A stretch of 7,222 bases of DNA from Deltaproteobacteria bacterium (GTDB lineage: Bacteria > Desulfobacterota_C > Deferrisomatia > Deferrisomatales > JACRMM01): the NCBI GenBank assembly GCA_016218905.1, contig JACRCS010000245.1, positions 1-7,222 of the forward strand. The letters are read 5' to 3'. Each line of letters starts with the position of its first letter. Position 1 is the first letter of the stretch. A program made the translations under genes and the position numbers. Shown piece by piece: positions 1 to 6,107 of the stretch. The notes beneath the pieces are model-generated. The model saw only the letters and a program-made list of their open reading frames with translations, was not told the origin of the DNA and did not search any database.

Positions 1-237
1 CCGGAGGACGAGGAAGTTGGGGGCGCCGTAGAGGACGATCGATTCCTTCTCCACGCCAGGCAGGTCGACGCGGCAGAGGATCTCCTCCTCGGCCTCTTCC
101 AGGTCCACCGGAGGGTACGGCGCCTCGTCGCTTAGGGCGCCGAGCCGTAGCTCGTCCTCGAAGAGGCGACGGAAGAGCTCCTCCACCTGACGTTGGAAGT
201 AGCCCAGCCGCTCGAGGATGTCCTTTGGAATCGGCAT
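1..237 (-). CDS. Hsp20/alpha-crystallin family small heat shock protein (N-terminal part, runs off the window)
   Basis: This gene reads leftward from an ATG at 237 and is still open at base 1, giving 79 residues. Residues 1-40 form a charged amphipathic N-terminal arm (IPKDILERLGYF, then QVEELFRRLFEDEL). From about residue 42 the start of an alpha-crystallin domain is recognisable: PPVDLEEAEEEILCRVDLPGV, followed by EKESI and NFLVLR, which matches the family pattern 'P.vDl.E....l...vdLPGv.ked...n.L.i.g'. Small heat shock proteins are ATP-independent holdases that bind unfolding proteins in the cytoplasm. The rest of the beta-sandwich and the C-terminal I-x-I tail lie outside the window. GAGG at 245-242, four bases before the ATG, is a weak ribosome binding site. 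The helicase gene lies 144 bases upstream on the same strand. No CIRCE element was seen. Family assignment is firm; the exact member cannot be named. Confidence 0.88.
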   Translation of the reverse strand, partial: MPIPKDILERLGYFQRQVEELFRRLFEDELRLGALSDEAPYPPVDLEEAEEEILCRVDLPGVEKESIVLYGAPNFLVLR

Positions 238-381
238 TGAACCTCGTGTCTCCCGGCGCGAAGCCTCAACTTCAGCCGATATCGCACCTGAACGACGGGA
301 AAAGGGTGCAAAAGGGCGCTCCGAGGACAGAAATCGTCTCGGAAAGGTGAACGGCGATCATAGTCACCCCCCTAGGGTGCG
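238..381. other. intergenic region between the helicase stop and hsp20
   Basis: This 144-base gap must hold any private promoter of the hsp20 gene on the minus strand. It is less GC-rich than the flanking genes. It contains a direct repeat AAAAGGG-TGC-AAAAGGG (300-316). Just past the helicase stop, CACCC and GGGTG on the minus strand could pair around a 5-base loop (about 365-379), but no T run follows. No convincing sigma-70, sigma-32 or CIRCE signal was found by eye. No short reading frame here resembles a gene. Confidence 0.6.
300..316. repeat. short direct repeat AAAAGGG x2 with 10-base period
   Basis: Two identical 7-mers (300-306 and 310-316) are separated by TGC, so they repeat at one DNA helical turn, upstream of hsp20. 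On the minus strand they read CCCTTTT twice. This could be a regulator half-site pair or chance; no known operator is matched. Confidence 0.35.
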
Positions 382-2325
382 TCAAGCCGAGGGCCCGCGC
401 TCCAGGAACTCCTTCACGCGGGTCAGATCGCGCGTGAGAGGCATGGGAGGGAGGCTCTCGCGCAGGTATCCGGCGTAGGAACTGGCGAGGAGCCTTCGGT
501 CGAGGATGGCCACGACCCCCCGGTCTTCCATCGTTCGGACCAGCCGACCGACACCCTGGCGCAGTGCCATGGCCGCCGCAGGGACCTGATAGGACCAGAA
601 GGGGGACTCGCCCCTCGAGCGGAGGAGCTCGACCCGGGCCTCGACGAGGGGCTCGGAAGGGCTCGCGAAGGGGATCCGGTCGATGATCACGGCCGAGAGC
701 GCCTCGCCGGGGACGTCGACTCCCTCCCAGAAGGCCTGGGCGCCCAGGAGCACCGAGTGCACGTCGTCCTGGAACCGTCGCAGGAGCACCTCGCGCGGAG
801 CCTCCCCCTGGGCGAGGAGCCGATAGGGGACGGTGCCCCGCAGGCCCGCGGCGACCGCCTGGAGCACGCGGTGGGACGTGAAGAGGCAGAATGCCCTGCC
901 CCGGCTCGCCGTGAGGAGCTCGCGGATCCGCAGGACCGCCTCGCCCGGGAAGTCGGGCGCGTTCGGCTCGGGGATCTCCTCGGGCACATAGAGCAGGCAC
1001 TGCCGCCGGAAGTCGAAGGGGCTCTCGACGGCGAGCTCCCGCGCCTCTCCCCGAACCCCGAGGCGGCTTCGCAGGTACTCGAAGGAGCCGCCGGCCCGCA
1101 GCGTCGCGGAGGTGAGCACCACCGGCGCGCCCGAGGTGAAGAGGTTCGCGCCCAGGGCGTCGGCGACCTCTACCGGGGCCGCGTGCAGGAAGGTCCCTCG
1201 TCCCCGCGCCTCACACCAGCGCACCTCCCCCGGCTCCGGGGCCTCCGCAAAGCGGGCCAGGTCCCGCCGGAGCTCCTCGGACCTCCGGAAGAGGCCCTCC
1301 GCCTCGCGGCTCTCCGCCTGGCGAGGAGCCAGCCGGTCCGTCCAGGCGGCGAGGGCCGCCAGCACGGCCTCGAGCCTCTGCCCCGCGTCTCCGGCGAGGC
1401 CCTCGCGGAAGCGCGTAGGAGCGGGCGCGGCGGGGAGCGAGCCCCAGAGCGCCTCCCCCGTGCGGGCGACGTGGTCGAGGGCGCTCCGGAGTCCCTCGGG
1501 CAGGCTCTCGGGGAGCCCGTCGAGGCTCCCGCCGTCCCGGACGAGCTCGGCGAGCCGGTAGGAGCTCACGCGCACGCCGAAGAAGTGCGTCGCCACCTGC
1601 TCGAGGTGGTGGGCCTCGTCGAAGATGACCGCGCCGTAACGCGGGAAGACCTCCGCCGGAGCCGAGGAGCGAAGCGCCAGGTCCGCGAAGAAGAGGTGGT
1701 GGTTGACCACGAGCACCTGCGCCTTCAGGGCGGCGCGGCGCCGGCGCAGCAGGAAACACTCCTCTTCCCTCGGACACCGGCTCCCCCAGCACGTCTCGGC
1801 CGTGGAGCAGACGTCGTTCCAGGCCCAGAAGTCCTCGGGGACGCCGGAGAGCTCCGCCCGGTCGCCGGTCTCGGTCCTGCCCGCCCAATGCTCGAGCCGG
1901 TCCAGGAGCCTCCCCTCCCGGCCGAGCCGCAGGCTCCCGGCGGCGCGGAAACGCTCGAAACGCCTCAGGCAGAGGTAGTTCTGCCGCCCCTTGAGGAGGA
2001 CGGCCGCCACCGGCCGGCCGAGGGCGCGACTGAGGAGCGGTACGTCCTTCTCGAGGATCTGCGCCTGGAGCGTCTTGGTCGCGGTGCTGACGACCACCTT
2101 CTTGCCGGCGGCGACCGCCGGGACGAGGTAGGCGAGCGTCTTTCCGGTGCCGGTCCCGGCCTCGGCGAGGAGGACGCCGCCGTCCGAGAGCGTCTCCGCG
2201 ACCGCGCTCGCGAGCGCGAGCTGCGCTGGCCGCGGGCCGTAGCCGGGGAGCGCGGCAGCGAGCGGCCCCCCGGATGAAAAGAAGTGAGGGAGGTCAGGCG
2301 CGTGCGCTACTATATCCCTATGCAC
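382..2325 (-). CDS. dinG: ATP-dependent DNA helicase, DinG/YoaA (XPD-like, iron-sulfur, superfamily 2)
   Basis: The product is 647 residues, nearer in length to E. coli YoaA than to the longer DinG. Numbering from GTG 2325: the N-terminus GYGPRPAQL is the Q-motif-like opening, and the Walker A AEAGTGTGKT is at 54-63. Cysteines C119, C179, C184 and C190 have the spacing of the 4Fe-4S cluster of this family (NYLC ... ETC-x4-C-x5-C), with an extra C173. The DEAH box is at 236-239, VLTSATL (motif III-like) at 403-409, LFTSH at 481-485 and QGVGRLVR (motif VI arginine finger region) at 590-597. Such enzymes unwind DNA 5' to 3' in replication repair and R-loop or fork rescue. No ATG is available: conserved sequence begins at about residue 15, and the only plausible starts are GTG 2325 or TTG 2331, with GGAGG at 2341-2337 upstream. 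The start overlaps the divergent PHP gene. The open frame continues upstream antisense to that gene, which is not coding. DinG versus YoaA is unresolved. Confidence 0.93.
   Translation of the reverse strand: MHRDIVAHAPDLPHFFSSGGPLAAALPGYGPRPAQLALASAVAETLSDGGVLLAEAGTGTGKTLAYLVPAVAAGKKVVVSTATKTLQAQILEKDVPLLSRALGRPVAAVLLKGRQNYLCLRRFERFRAAGSLRLGREGRLLDRLEHWAGRTETGDRAELSGVPEDFWAWNDVCSTAETCWGSRCPREEECFLLRRRRAALKAQVLVVNHHLFFADLALRSSAPAEVFPRYGAVIFDEAHHLEQVATHFFGVRVSSYRLAELVRDGGSLDGLPESLPEGLRSALDHVARTGEALWGSLPAAPAPTRFREGLAGDAGQRLEAVLAALAAWTDRLAPRQAESREAEGLFRRSEELRRDLARFAEAPEPGEVRWCEARGRGTFLHAAPVEVADALGANLFTSGAPVVLTSATLRAGGSFEYLRSRLGVRGEARELAVESPFDFRRQCLLYVPEEIPEPNAPDFPGEAVLRIRELLTASRGRAFCLFTSHRVLQAVAAGLRGTVPYRLLAQGEAPREVLLRRFQDDVHSVLLGAQAFWEGVDVPGEALSAVIIDRIPFASPSEPLVEARVELLRSRGESPFWSYQVPAAAMALRQGVGRLVRTMEDRGVVAILDRRLLASSYAGYLRESLPPMPLTRDLTRVKEFLERGPSA
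2287..2293 (+). promoter_or_regulatory. Shine-Dalgarno AGGGAGG selecting the GTG 2302 start of the PHP gene
   Basis: AGGGAGG (containing GGAGG) lies 8 bases before GTG 2302, an ideal spacing. It decides for GTG 2302 over GTG 2284, which has no such site, and over ATG 2320, which has none either. The site sits inside the opposite-strand coding sequence of the helicase. Confidence 0.6.
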
Positions 2326-3096
2326 GTCCAAACCGACCTCCACGTTCACACGATCGCCAGCGGTCACGCCTTCTCCACGGTGGCCGAGATCGCACGCCAG
2401 GCTTCCCTCATCGGTCTGCTCGCCTTCGGGATTGCGGACCACGGCCCCTCGGTGCCCGGGGCACCGCAGCTCCTCTACTTCAGCGCCCTGCGTTTCCTGC
2501 CCCGCCGCATGGAAGGGGTCCGGGTGCTCCGGGGCGTCGAGGCGAACCTCACGGGGCAGAAGGGGGAGCTCGACATCCCCGACGATCTCCTCCAGAAGCT
2601 CGACTACGCGATGATCGGCTACCATTACGGGTGCGGCGTCCAGCCCTCGACGCGGACCCGCAATACCGAAGTCCTGATCGCCGCCATGCGCCACCCGAAG
2701 GTGCGGGTCGTGACCCATCCCGGCAATCCCGCCTTCCCCATCGAAATCGACGCCCTCGTGGAGGCGGCCAAGGACCTGCGCGTCGCCCTGGAGCTCAACA
2801 ACGCCTCCTTCGTCAACACGCGGACGGGCAGCCGCGAGACGTGTGCCCGGATCGCGGCGCAGTTGGCGAGGGCGGACGGTCTCGTCGCCATCGGCTCCGA
2901 CGCCCACGTCGCCTACGACGTCGGCGAGGTGTCGGAGGCTTGGGACGTGGCGAGCGAGTGCGGGGTCCGGCCCGAGCAGGTGGTGAACCACACCTACGAG
3001 GGACTCGCCCGGTTCCTCGGTCTCGAGGAGTCTGACGAGTCGGACGCGTCCGACAGGTCAGAGGTCGAACCGGTCCGCCCCTTCAGAGCGGTCTGA
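2302..3096 (+). CDS. ycdX: PHP-domain phosphatase, YcdX family
   Basis: The product is 264 residues, slightly longer than the roughly 245 of E. coli YcdX. Conserved metal-binding motifs appear in family order: DLHVHT (H14, H16), SGHAFST (H22), ADHGP (D46, H47), RGVEAN (E80), GYHYG (H108), HPGNP (H139), ELNNASF and GSDAH (D200, H202). This arrangement is the YcdX branch of the polymerase-and-histidinol-phosphatase fold, which binds three metal ions (zinc in E. coli) and hydrolyses phosphomonoesters in the cytoplasm; the physiological substrate is not known. GTG 2302 was chosen for its strong Shine-Dalgarno site. ATG 2320 (MHVQTDLHVHT) is the alternative and gives 258 residues, close to the E. 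coli start. The C-terminal tail after residue 242 is a Ser/Asp-rich stretch encoded by a palindrome, then a Pro/Arg end. It overlaps the helicase at its 5' end and gspK by 39 bases at its 3' end. Confidence 0.9.
   Translation: MRYYIPMHVQTDLHVHTIASGHAFSTVAEIARQASLIGLLAFGIADHGPSVPGAPQLLYFSALRFLPRRMEGVRVLRGVEANLTGQKGELDIPDDLLQKLDYAMIGYHYGCGVQPSTRTRNTEVLIAAMRHPKVRVVTHPGNPAFPIEIDALVEAAKDLRVALELNNASFVNTRTGSRETCARIAAQLARADGLVAIGSDAHVAYDVGEVSEAWDVASECGVRPEQVVNHTYEGLARFLGLEESDESDASDRSEVEPVRPFRAV
3031..3062. repeat. 32-base near-perfect palindrome at the convergent PHP/gspK ends
   Basis: The core GTCGGACGCGTCCGAC (3039-3054) is a perfect 16-base palindrome. After a 2-base mismatch on each side, TCTGAC (3031-3036) pairs with GTCAGA (3057-3062). 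It lies inside the last codons of the PHP gene and its right arm contains the gspK stop codon. It could act as a bidirectional terminator or stabilising hairpin, but no T run follows on either strand, so it is not a classical intrinsic terminator. Confidence 0.7.
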
Positions 3097-4140
3097 CTCA
3101 GGGCTCGGGCTCGGCTTCGGCGCCGTTTCCGTCTTGGCGGGCCAGCCCGTCACCCAGCCCTCCACCCAGCCGTCCGCCTTGAACCTCCCCTGCGGGCTGT
3201 TGGCGTCCTTGCGGTAGACGGCCCGAGTCCTTCGGAGCACGCCCCGCACGTCGGCCTCGAGGAAGAGTTCGAAGCCCTCGCTCTTGGTGATCAGGCTCGC
3301 CGGCGGGTACAGGGTCGCGTTTCTCGCGCTCAGCGGGCTCGAGGCGATCTGGTTCGCATTGTCGAGCGGCGTCTCCTGGAGGTTCCCCCGGATCTCCTGC
3401 GCCTCCTCGACCGACTTGCCGAGCATCGTCATGATCATCGGGACGGTCAGCCCGTTCACGCTGAACTTCCAGTCGACGCGCGTGTCCAGGTACGGGCTCA
3501 GGGCGGCCACCATCTCCGGCGTTACCCCGTCGACCTCCTGGAGGTCCGAGAGGTCGCGCAGCGGTTTCTTGGGATCGCCGGCGGACTTCAGCTGCTCCGA
3601 GACGGCCTGGGCGAACTCGTCGGGCTGTAGCGCTTCGAGCGCCACGTTGCCGCGGTCGGAGAGGTACTCCTTGAGGGCGGTGACGTACTCCTTGAAGGCC
3701 TGGAGCCTGACAACCGCTGTCTGCGGATTGGCCTCGATGGCGCCCACGGGGAACTTGCCGCAGAGATCGACCATCCGGGCGCTCATCGGCACGAAGGCCT
3801 CGTCCGCACCGGCAGGGACGGGGAAGCTGACCCAGTCGTCGCTGAAGAAGAGGTCCCAGAGGATCTTGGCTTCCGTCATCTTCTCGAGGGCGAGCTTCAT
3901 GTCGGCGAAGCTGTTCTTGGAGTAGACGGCGAGCACCTGCACCGAGAGCTGAGACCCCGAGCGGAGCACGGCGTGGGCCTGGAGGTCGTCCCGGAGGCTC
4001 TCGGACGTTCGGGCCTCGACCCACGCCTCCCGCTGGAACTCCACCACCAGGACCGAGAGGAGCGCGATGAGGAGGACCACGAGGAGCAGCGCCGCTCCCC
4101 TCTCCCGCTCTCGTTCTCTCCGAGCGCCGGGCCGTCTCAT
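3058..4140 (-). CDS. gspK: type II secretion minor pseudopilin GspK
   Basis: The product is 360 residues, in the normal range for GspK and much larger than the other pseudopilins. A strongly basic 15-residue leader (MRRPGARRERERERG) ends in glycine and is followed by a hydrophobic helix AALLLVVLLIALLSVLVVEF. Prepilin peptidase should cut after G15. The residue at mature position 5 is not glutamate, as is known for GspK. The large periplasmic region contains NPQTAVVRLQAF and a helix-hairpin-like DLSDLQEVDGVTPEMVAALSPYLD, typical of the GspK alpha-helical domain. GspK caps the tip of the pseudopilus as a complex with GspI and GspJ and limits its length. The ATG at 4140 overlaps the gspJ stop (ATGA) and has no good ribosome binding site, so translation is probably coupled. 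It is the last gene of the unit and ends inside the convergent PHP gene. The C-terminal tail is Pro/Ser/Asp-rich. Confidence 0.9.
   Translation of the reverse strand: MRRPGARRERERERGAALLLVVLLIALLSVLVVEFQREAWVEARTSESLRDDLQAHAVLRSGSQLSVQVLAVYSKNSFADMKLALEKMTEAKILWDLFFSDDWVSFPVPAGADEAFVPMSARMVDLCGKFPVGAIEANPQTAVVRLQAFKEYVTALKEYLSDRGNVALEALQPDEFAQAVSEQLKSAGDPKKPLRDLSDLQEVDGVTPEMVAALSPYLDTRVDWKFSVNGLTVPMIMTMLGKSVEEAQEIRGNLQETPLDNANQIASSPLSARNATLYPPASLITKSEGFELFLEADVRGVLRRTRAVYRKDANSPQGRFKADGWVEGWVTGWPAKTETAPKPSPSPESDRSEGADRFDL
3083..3096. repeat. second small hairpin TCAGA-GCGG-TCTGA holding the PHP stop codon
   Basis: TCAGA (3083-3087) and TCTGA (3092-3096) are inverted around a GCGG loop. The PHP stop codon is part of the right arm. 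The same TCTGA/TCAGA words occur in the outer arms of the palindrome just to the left, so the two structures could pair alternatively. No T run follows. Confidence 0.45.
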
Positions 4141-4757
4141 CCGAGCACCCGATAGAGCGGCACCGAGGTGCGCAGCACCCGCTCCGGCTCCTCCGGGCCG
4201 CCGTCGCGCCACGAGACCTCCACGGAGACGATCACCGGACGATCGCTTCCGCTCGAGGACCCGCTGTAGCTGTTCCTCCACTCCTTGGCGTCGCTGGACC
4301 ACTGGACGCGGAAACGGGCCACGTTCGGGAGGATCGTGTCGGGCGTCCCGAGCTCGGGCTCCTCGCCCGCCTTGATCTCGAAGCCGCTCCTGCGCACAAG
4401 GGACTGCGTACCGTCGCTCTCCGTGGCGAGCTCGTACCGCAGCCTCGCGAAGGCGCCCTCGGTCTTCTCTCCCGAGGTGGGCTTCTCCTGGGAAAACTGC
4501 GGGAACTCCGTCGTGAATTCGAGGGCGGAGGTCTCGCCGGCGAGGGAGGTGATCTCGAGGGTCTCGGGAACGGCGCTTCCGAGCTCGTCCGTCACGCGCT
4601 GGAGGAGCAGCGCCGCCGCCCTCAGGTTCTCCGTCGCGACATGCGACCGCTCCCGGGTGCGCGTCGCGCCCGAGTACACGCCCTGGACGATCGAGAGCAC
4701 GAGCGCCAGGAGCGCGAGTCCCAGCATCACCTCGATGAGCGTAAAGCCCCTCTTCAT
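4137..4757 (-). CDS. gspJ: type II secretion minor pseudopilin GspJ
   Basis: The product is 206 residues. It has a very short leader MKRG followed by FTLIEVMLGLALLALVLSIV, a class III signal sequence with the conserved glutamate at mature position 5; prepilin peptidase cleavage is expected after G4. The C-terminal half has FRVQWSSDAKEW, PVIVSVEVSWRDGG and an RVLRTSVPLYR ending, consistent with the GspJ beta-domain (pattern 'lP..v.v.l...dg..e.....f.l'). GspJ forms the quasi-helical tip complex with GspI and GspK in the periplasm. ATG 4757 overlaps the gspI stop as ATGA, and its own stop overlaps the gspK start the same way. The start is fixed by the short leader. No Shine-Dalgarno is visible, so translation is probably coupled to gspI. 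Confidence 0.9.
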   Translation of the reverse strand: MKRGFTLIEVMLGLALLALVLSIVQGVYSGATRTRERSHVATENLRAAALLLQRVTDELGSAVPETLEITSLAGETSALEFTTEFPQFSQEKPTSGEKTEGAFARLRYELATESDGTQSLVRRSGFEIKAGEEPELGTPDTILPNVARFRVQWSSDAKEWRNSYSGSSSGSDRPVIVSVEVSWRDGGPEEPERVLRTSVPLYRVLG

Positions 4758-5182
4758 GGCGTCTTGACCAGGTAGTAGAAGACCACCTCGGTCGACCGCG
4801 GCTTGCCCCCGTCGGACCAGTTGACGCGGACCGAGACCTGCTTGAGGTCCGTGAAGACGTTGGCGAGGGGCCCGTCCGTCACCTCCCTCTCCCACTTGAA
4901 CTCGGGGAAGTCCTCGCCGAAGTCCCCGTCGTCCTTGCCGAAGGCAGGAAGCCCCTCCACCTCGGTGCGGGAGACGAGCTCCCGGGCGAGGGACGTCCCC
5001 GTCAAAAGACGCCGCGCCTCGGCCTCCCGGCGCGCGGCCGCGGTGTGGGCGGACAGGAGGACGGTGAACGTGGTCCCGAGGATCGCCAGGGCGACGATGA
5101 TCTCCAGGAGCGTGAAGCCCCGGGAAGGACCCCGCGGACGGGAGAGGCAGAGGGTCCGCGCAGACACGGTCGTGGTTCTCAC
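4754..5182 (-). CDS. gspI: type II secretion minor pseudopilin GspI
   Basis: The product is 142 residues. An unusually long 22-residue leader ending PSRG precedes FTLLEIIVALAILGTTFTVLL, the pilin-type helix with glutamate at mature position 5. The periplasmic part includes TSLARELVSRTE, FKWEREV and VSVRVNWSDGG followed by a hydrophobic strand VVFYYL, matching the short GspI fold. GspI nucleates the minor pseudopilin tip complex. The start is GTG 5182, overlapping the gspH stop (GTGA). That stop is only reached in the shifted gspH frame, so coupled translation of gspI would depend on the frameshift upstream. A second GTG five codons later (5167) is possible and would shorten the leader. The stop overlaps the gspJ ATG. 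Confidence 0.9.
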   Translation of the reverse strand: MRTTTVSARTLCLSRPRGPSRGFTLLEIIVALAILGTTFTVLLSAHTAAARREAEARRLLTGTSLARELVSRTEVEGLPAFGKDDGDFGEDFPEFKWEREVTDGPLANVFTDLKQVSVRVNWSDGGKPRSTEVVFYYLVKTP

Positions 5183-5681
5183 GAGGTGGGACCGGCCCAG
5201 CCCTGGGTGAGGCGAGCGCGGCCGAGGAGCGGCTGGACCTCGATCGTCTGCTCGAGACCGCCCTCCTCCTCCAGGTGGATATAGGTGTGGGTCGCGTCCC
5301 CCTGGGGCCGGAAGCGCGTCCGCGCGATGTCTTCGGTCACGAACCCGTCGAGGGAAGTCCAGACCGAGCGGAAACGCAGCCCCTCGGGGAGCTTCACCTC
5401 CCGGCCGGGAGCGGTGACGTAGTCCTTCTTGTCGTCATCGTACGCGCCGACCGCCCACGTCCCGGCTCCGACGTTGTAGATGATCGCTAGGCTTTTTTTT
5501 TGAACACCGCCTCGTCCCGGGTCTCCTGGACCGCCAGGCAGAGTTTGCGCACGGCAGTGACGCGCTCCCGGCCGGTGAGGCGCGGGAGCGTCGGCAGGAG
5601 GACCGCCACCGCCACCGAGAGGATCAGGAGCACGACGGCGAGCTCGATGAGGGTGAAGCCGCGGCTTCGGAAGGGCGTCAA
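5179..5681 (-). CDS. gspH: type II secretion minor pseudopilin GspH, split by a frameshift at an A9 run
   Basis: The first frame starts at TTG 5681, three bases after the gspG stop. It encodes leader MTPFRSRG, then FTLIELAVVLLILSVAVAVL with glutamate at mature position 5, up to RDEAVFKKK, and hits TAG at 5489-5487 after 64 residues. The remainder continues in another frame directly after the A run (5501-5493): SLAIIYNVGAGTWAVGAYDD, later VKLPEGLRFRSVW, TRFRPQGDATHTYIHLEEE and the end GWAGPTS at 5179. Together they make a normal GspH/FimT-type pseudopilin of about 167 residues if one A is added, or if the ribosome slips back one base. As written, the product would be only the membrane helix. 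The TTG start is forced by the in-frame gspG stop just upstream. The cause is uncertain: a homopolymer sequencing error, slippage or phase variation, or a true null. Identity as GspH is firm. Confidence 0.85.
5493..5501 (-). repeat. nine-adenine homopolymer (A9 on the coding strand) at the gspH frameshift
   Basis: This is the longest single-base run I see in the window and is striking in DNA of about 67% GC. It encodes Lys-Lys-Lys in frame zero and is followed at once by GCC TAG. A GAGG Shine-Dalgarno-like word lies 8 bases upstream in the mRNA sense. Ten or seven A residues would restore one open gspH frame. Confidence 0.9.
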
Positions 5682-5684
5682 CGT

Positions 5685-6107
5685 CTACTCGTCCCGGCTG
5701 AAGATGTCCTTGTCCAGCTCCTCGCCCCCCTCCTCGCCGTCCCTCCCCTTGGAGTAGAGGTCGTACTCGTGGTTGGAGGTCCCGGGGATCCGGTACGCGA
5801 ACTCGTTGCCCCAGCCGTCCTTCGGGATCCGGCCGTGCTCCAGGTACCCGCCCTGGCGCCACCGCTTGGCGTCGCTCGGCTGCTCCACCAGGTCCTTCAG
5901 CTCCTTCGGGAGGGCGCCGATGTCGAGTTCGTACTGGTGGACGGCTTCGTCCAGAGAGTGGAGCTGCGCTTTGGTGGCCGTGACCTTGGCCTCTTCGCCA
6001 CGCCCCAATATCTTGGGTGCAACAAAGGCGGCCAGCAAGCCAAGAATGACCAATACGACCATCAGCTCAATAAGAGTGAAGCCTCGTTCCCTTCTGCGAT
6101 CTTTCAA
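5685..6107 (-). CDS. gspG: type II secretion major pseudopilin GspG
   Basis: The product is 140 residues, the usual size. A basic leader MKDRRRERG precedes FTLIELMVVLVILGLLAAFV and then APKILGRGEEAKVTATKAQL, which is nearly the family consensus. The C-terminal part (DGWGNEFAYRIPG, YDLYSKGRDGEEGG, LDKDIFS) matches the GspG region that binds calcium and locks the pseudopilus subunit. GspG polymerises into the periplasmic pseudopilus that pushes substrates through the outer-membrane secretin. The start is TTG 6107, supported by GAGGA at 6117-6113 five bases upstream; no other start is available between the gspF stop and the conserved leader. The first ~35 codons use many AT-ending codons, unlike the rest of the gene, which belongs to the low-GC patch described separately. 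Ten bases separate it from gspF. Confidence 0.95.
   Translation of the reverse strand: MKDRRRERGFTLIELMVVLVILGLLAAFVAPKILGRGEEAKVTATKAQLHSLDEAVHQYELDIGALPKELKDLVEQPSDAKRWRQGGYLEHGRIPKDGWGNEFAYRIPGTSNHEYDLYSKGRDGEEGGEELDKDIFSRDE

Noticed and set aside
300..330. Possible sigma-54 promoter upstream of hsp20 on the minus strand (GG ... TTTTGCA)
   Set aside because: The spacing between the GG and GC elements is 11 bases, not the required 10, and the -24 element is otherwise poor.
365..379. Hairpin after the helicase stop as an intrinsic terminator
   Set aside because: It has a 5-bp stem and no T run follows on the minus strand.
218..1000. Other short open frames on both strands over the intergenic region and the helicase 3' end
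   Set aside because: They lack conserved motifs and have compositions typical of out-of-frame high-GC sequence.
757..2277. A long (506-codon) open frame on the plus strand opposite the helicase
   Set aside because: Its product is low-complexity Arg/Glu/Pro/Gly-rich and resembles no family. It mirrors the helicase codons and is expected from high GC at third positions.
2309..2331. Possible minus-strand sigma-70 promoter for the helicase (TTGGAC ... TATAGT)
   Set aside because: The spacer is only 11 bases, and the -10-like box lies downstream of the only available start codons.
2326..2991. Upstream extension of the helicase frame (222 codons before GTG 2325)
   Set aside because: It is entirely antisense to the well-conserved PHP gene. 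The family similarity of the helicase begins only at about 2283.
5682..5862. Extension of the second gspH frame to the right as an independent gene
   Set aside because: The part upstream of the A9 run is Arg/Gly/Pro-rich and overlaps gspG and the first gspH frame. Only the part left of the A run is pseudopilin.
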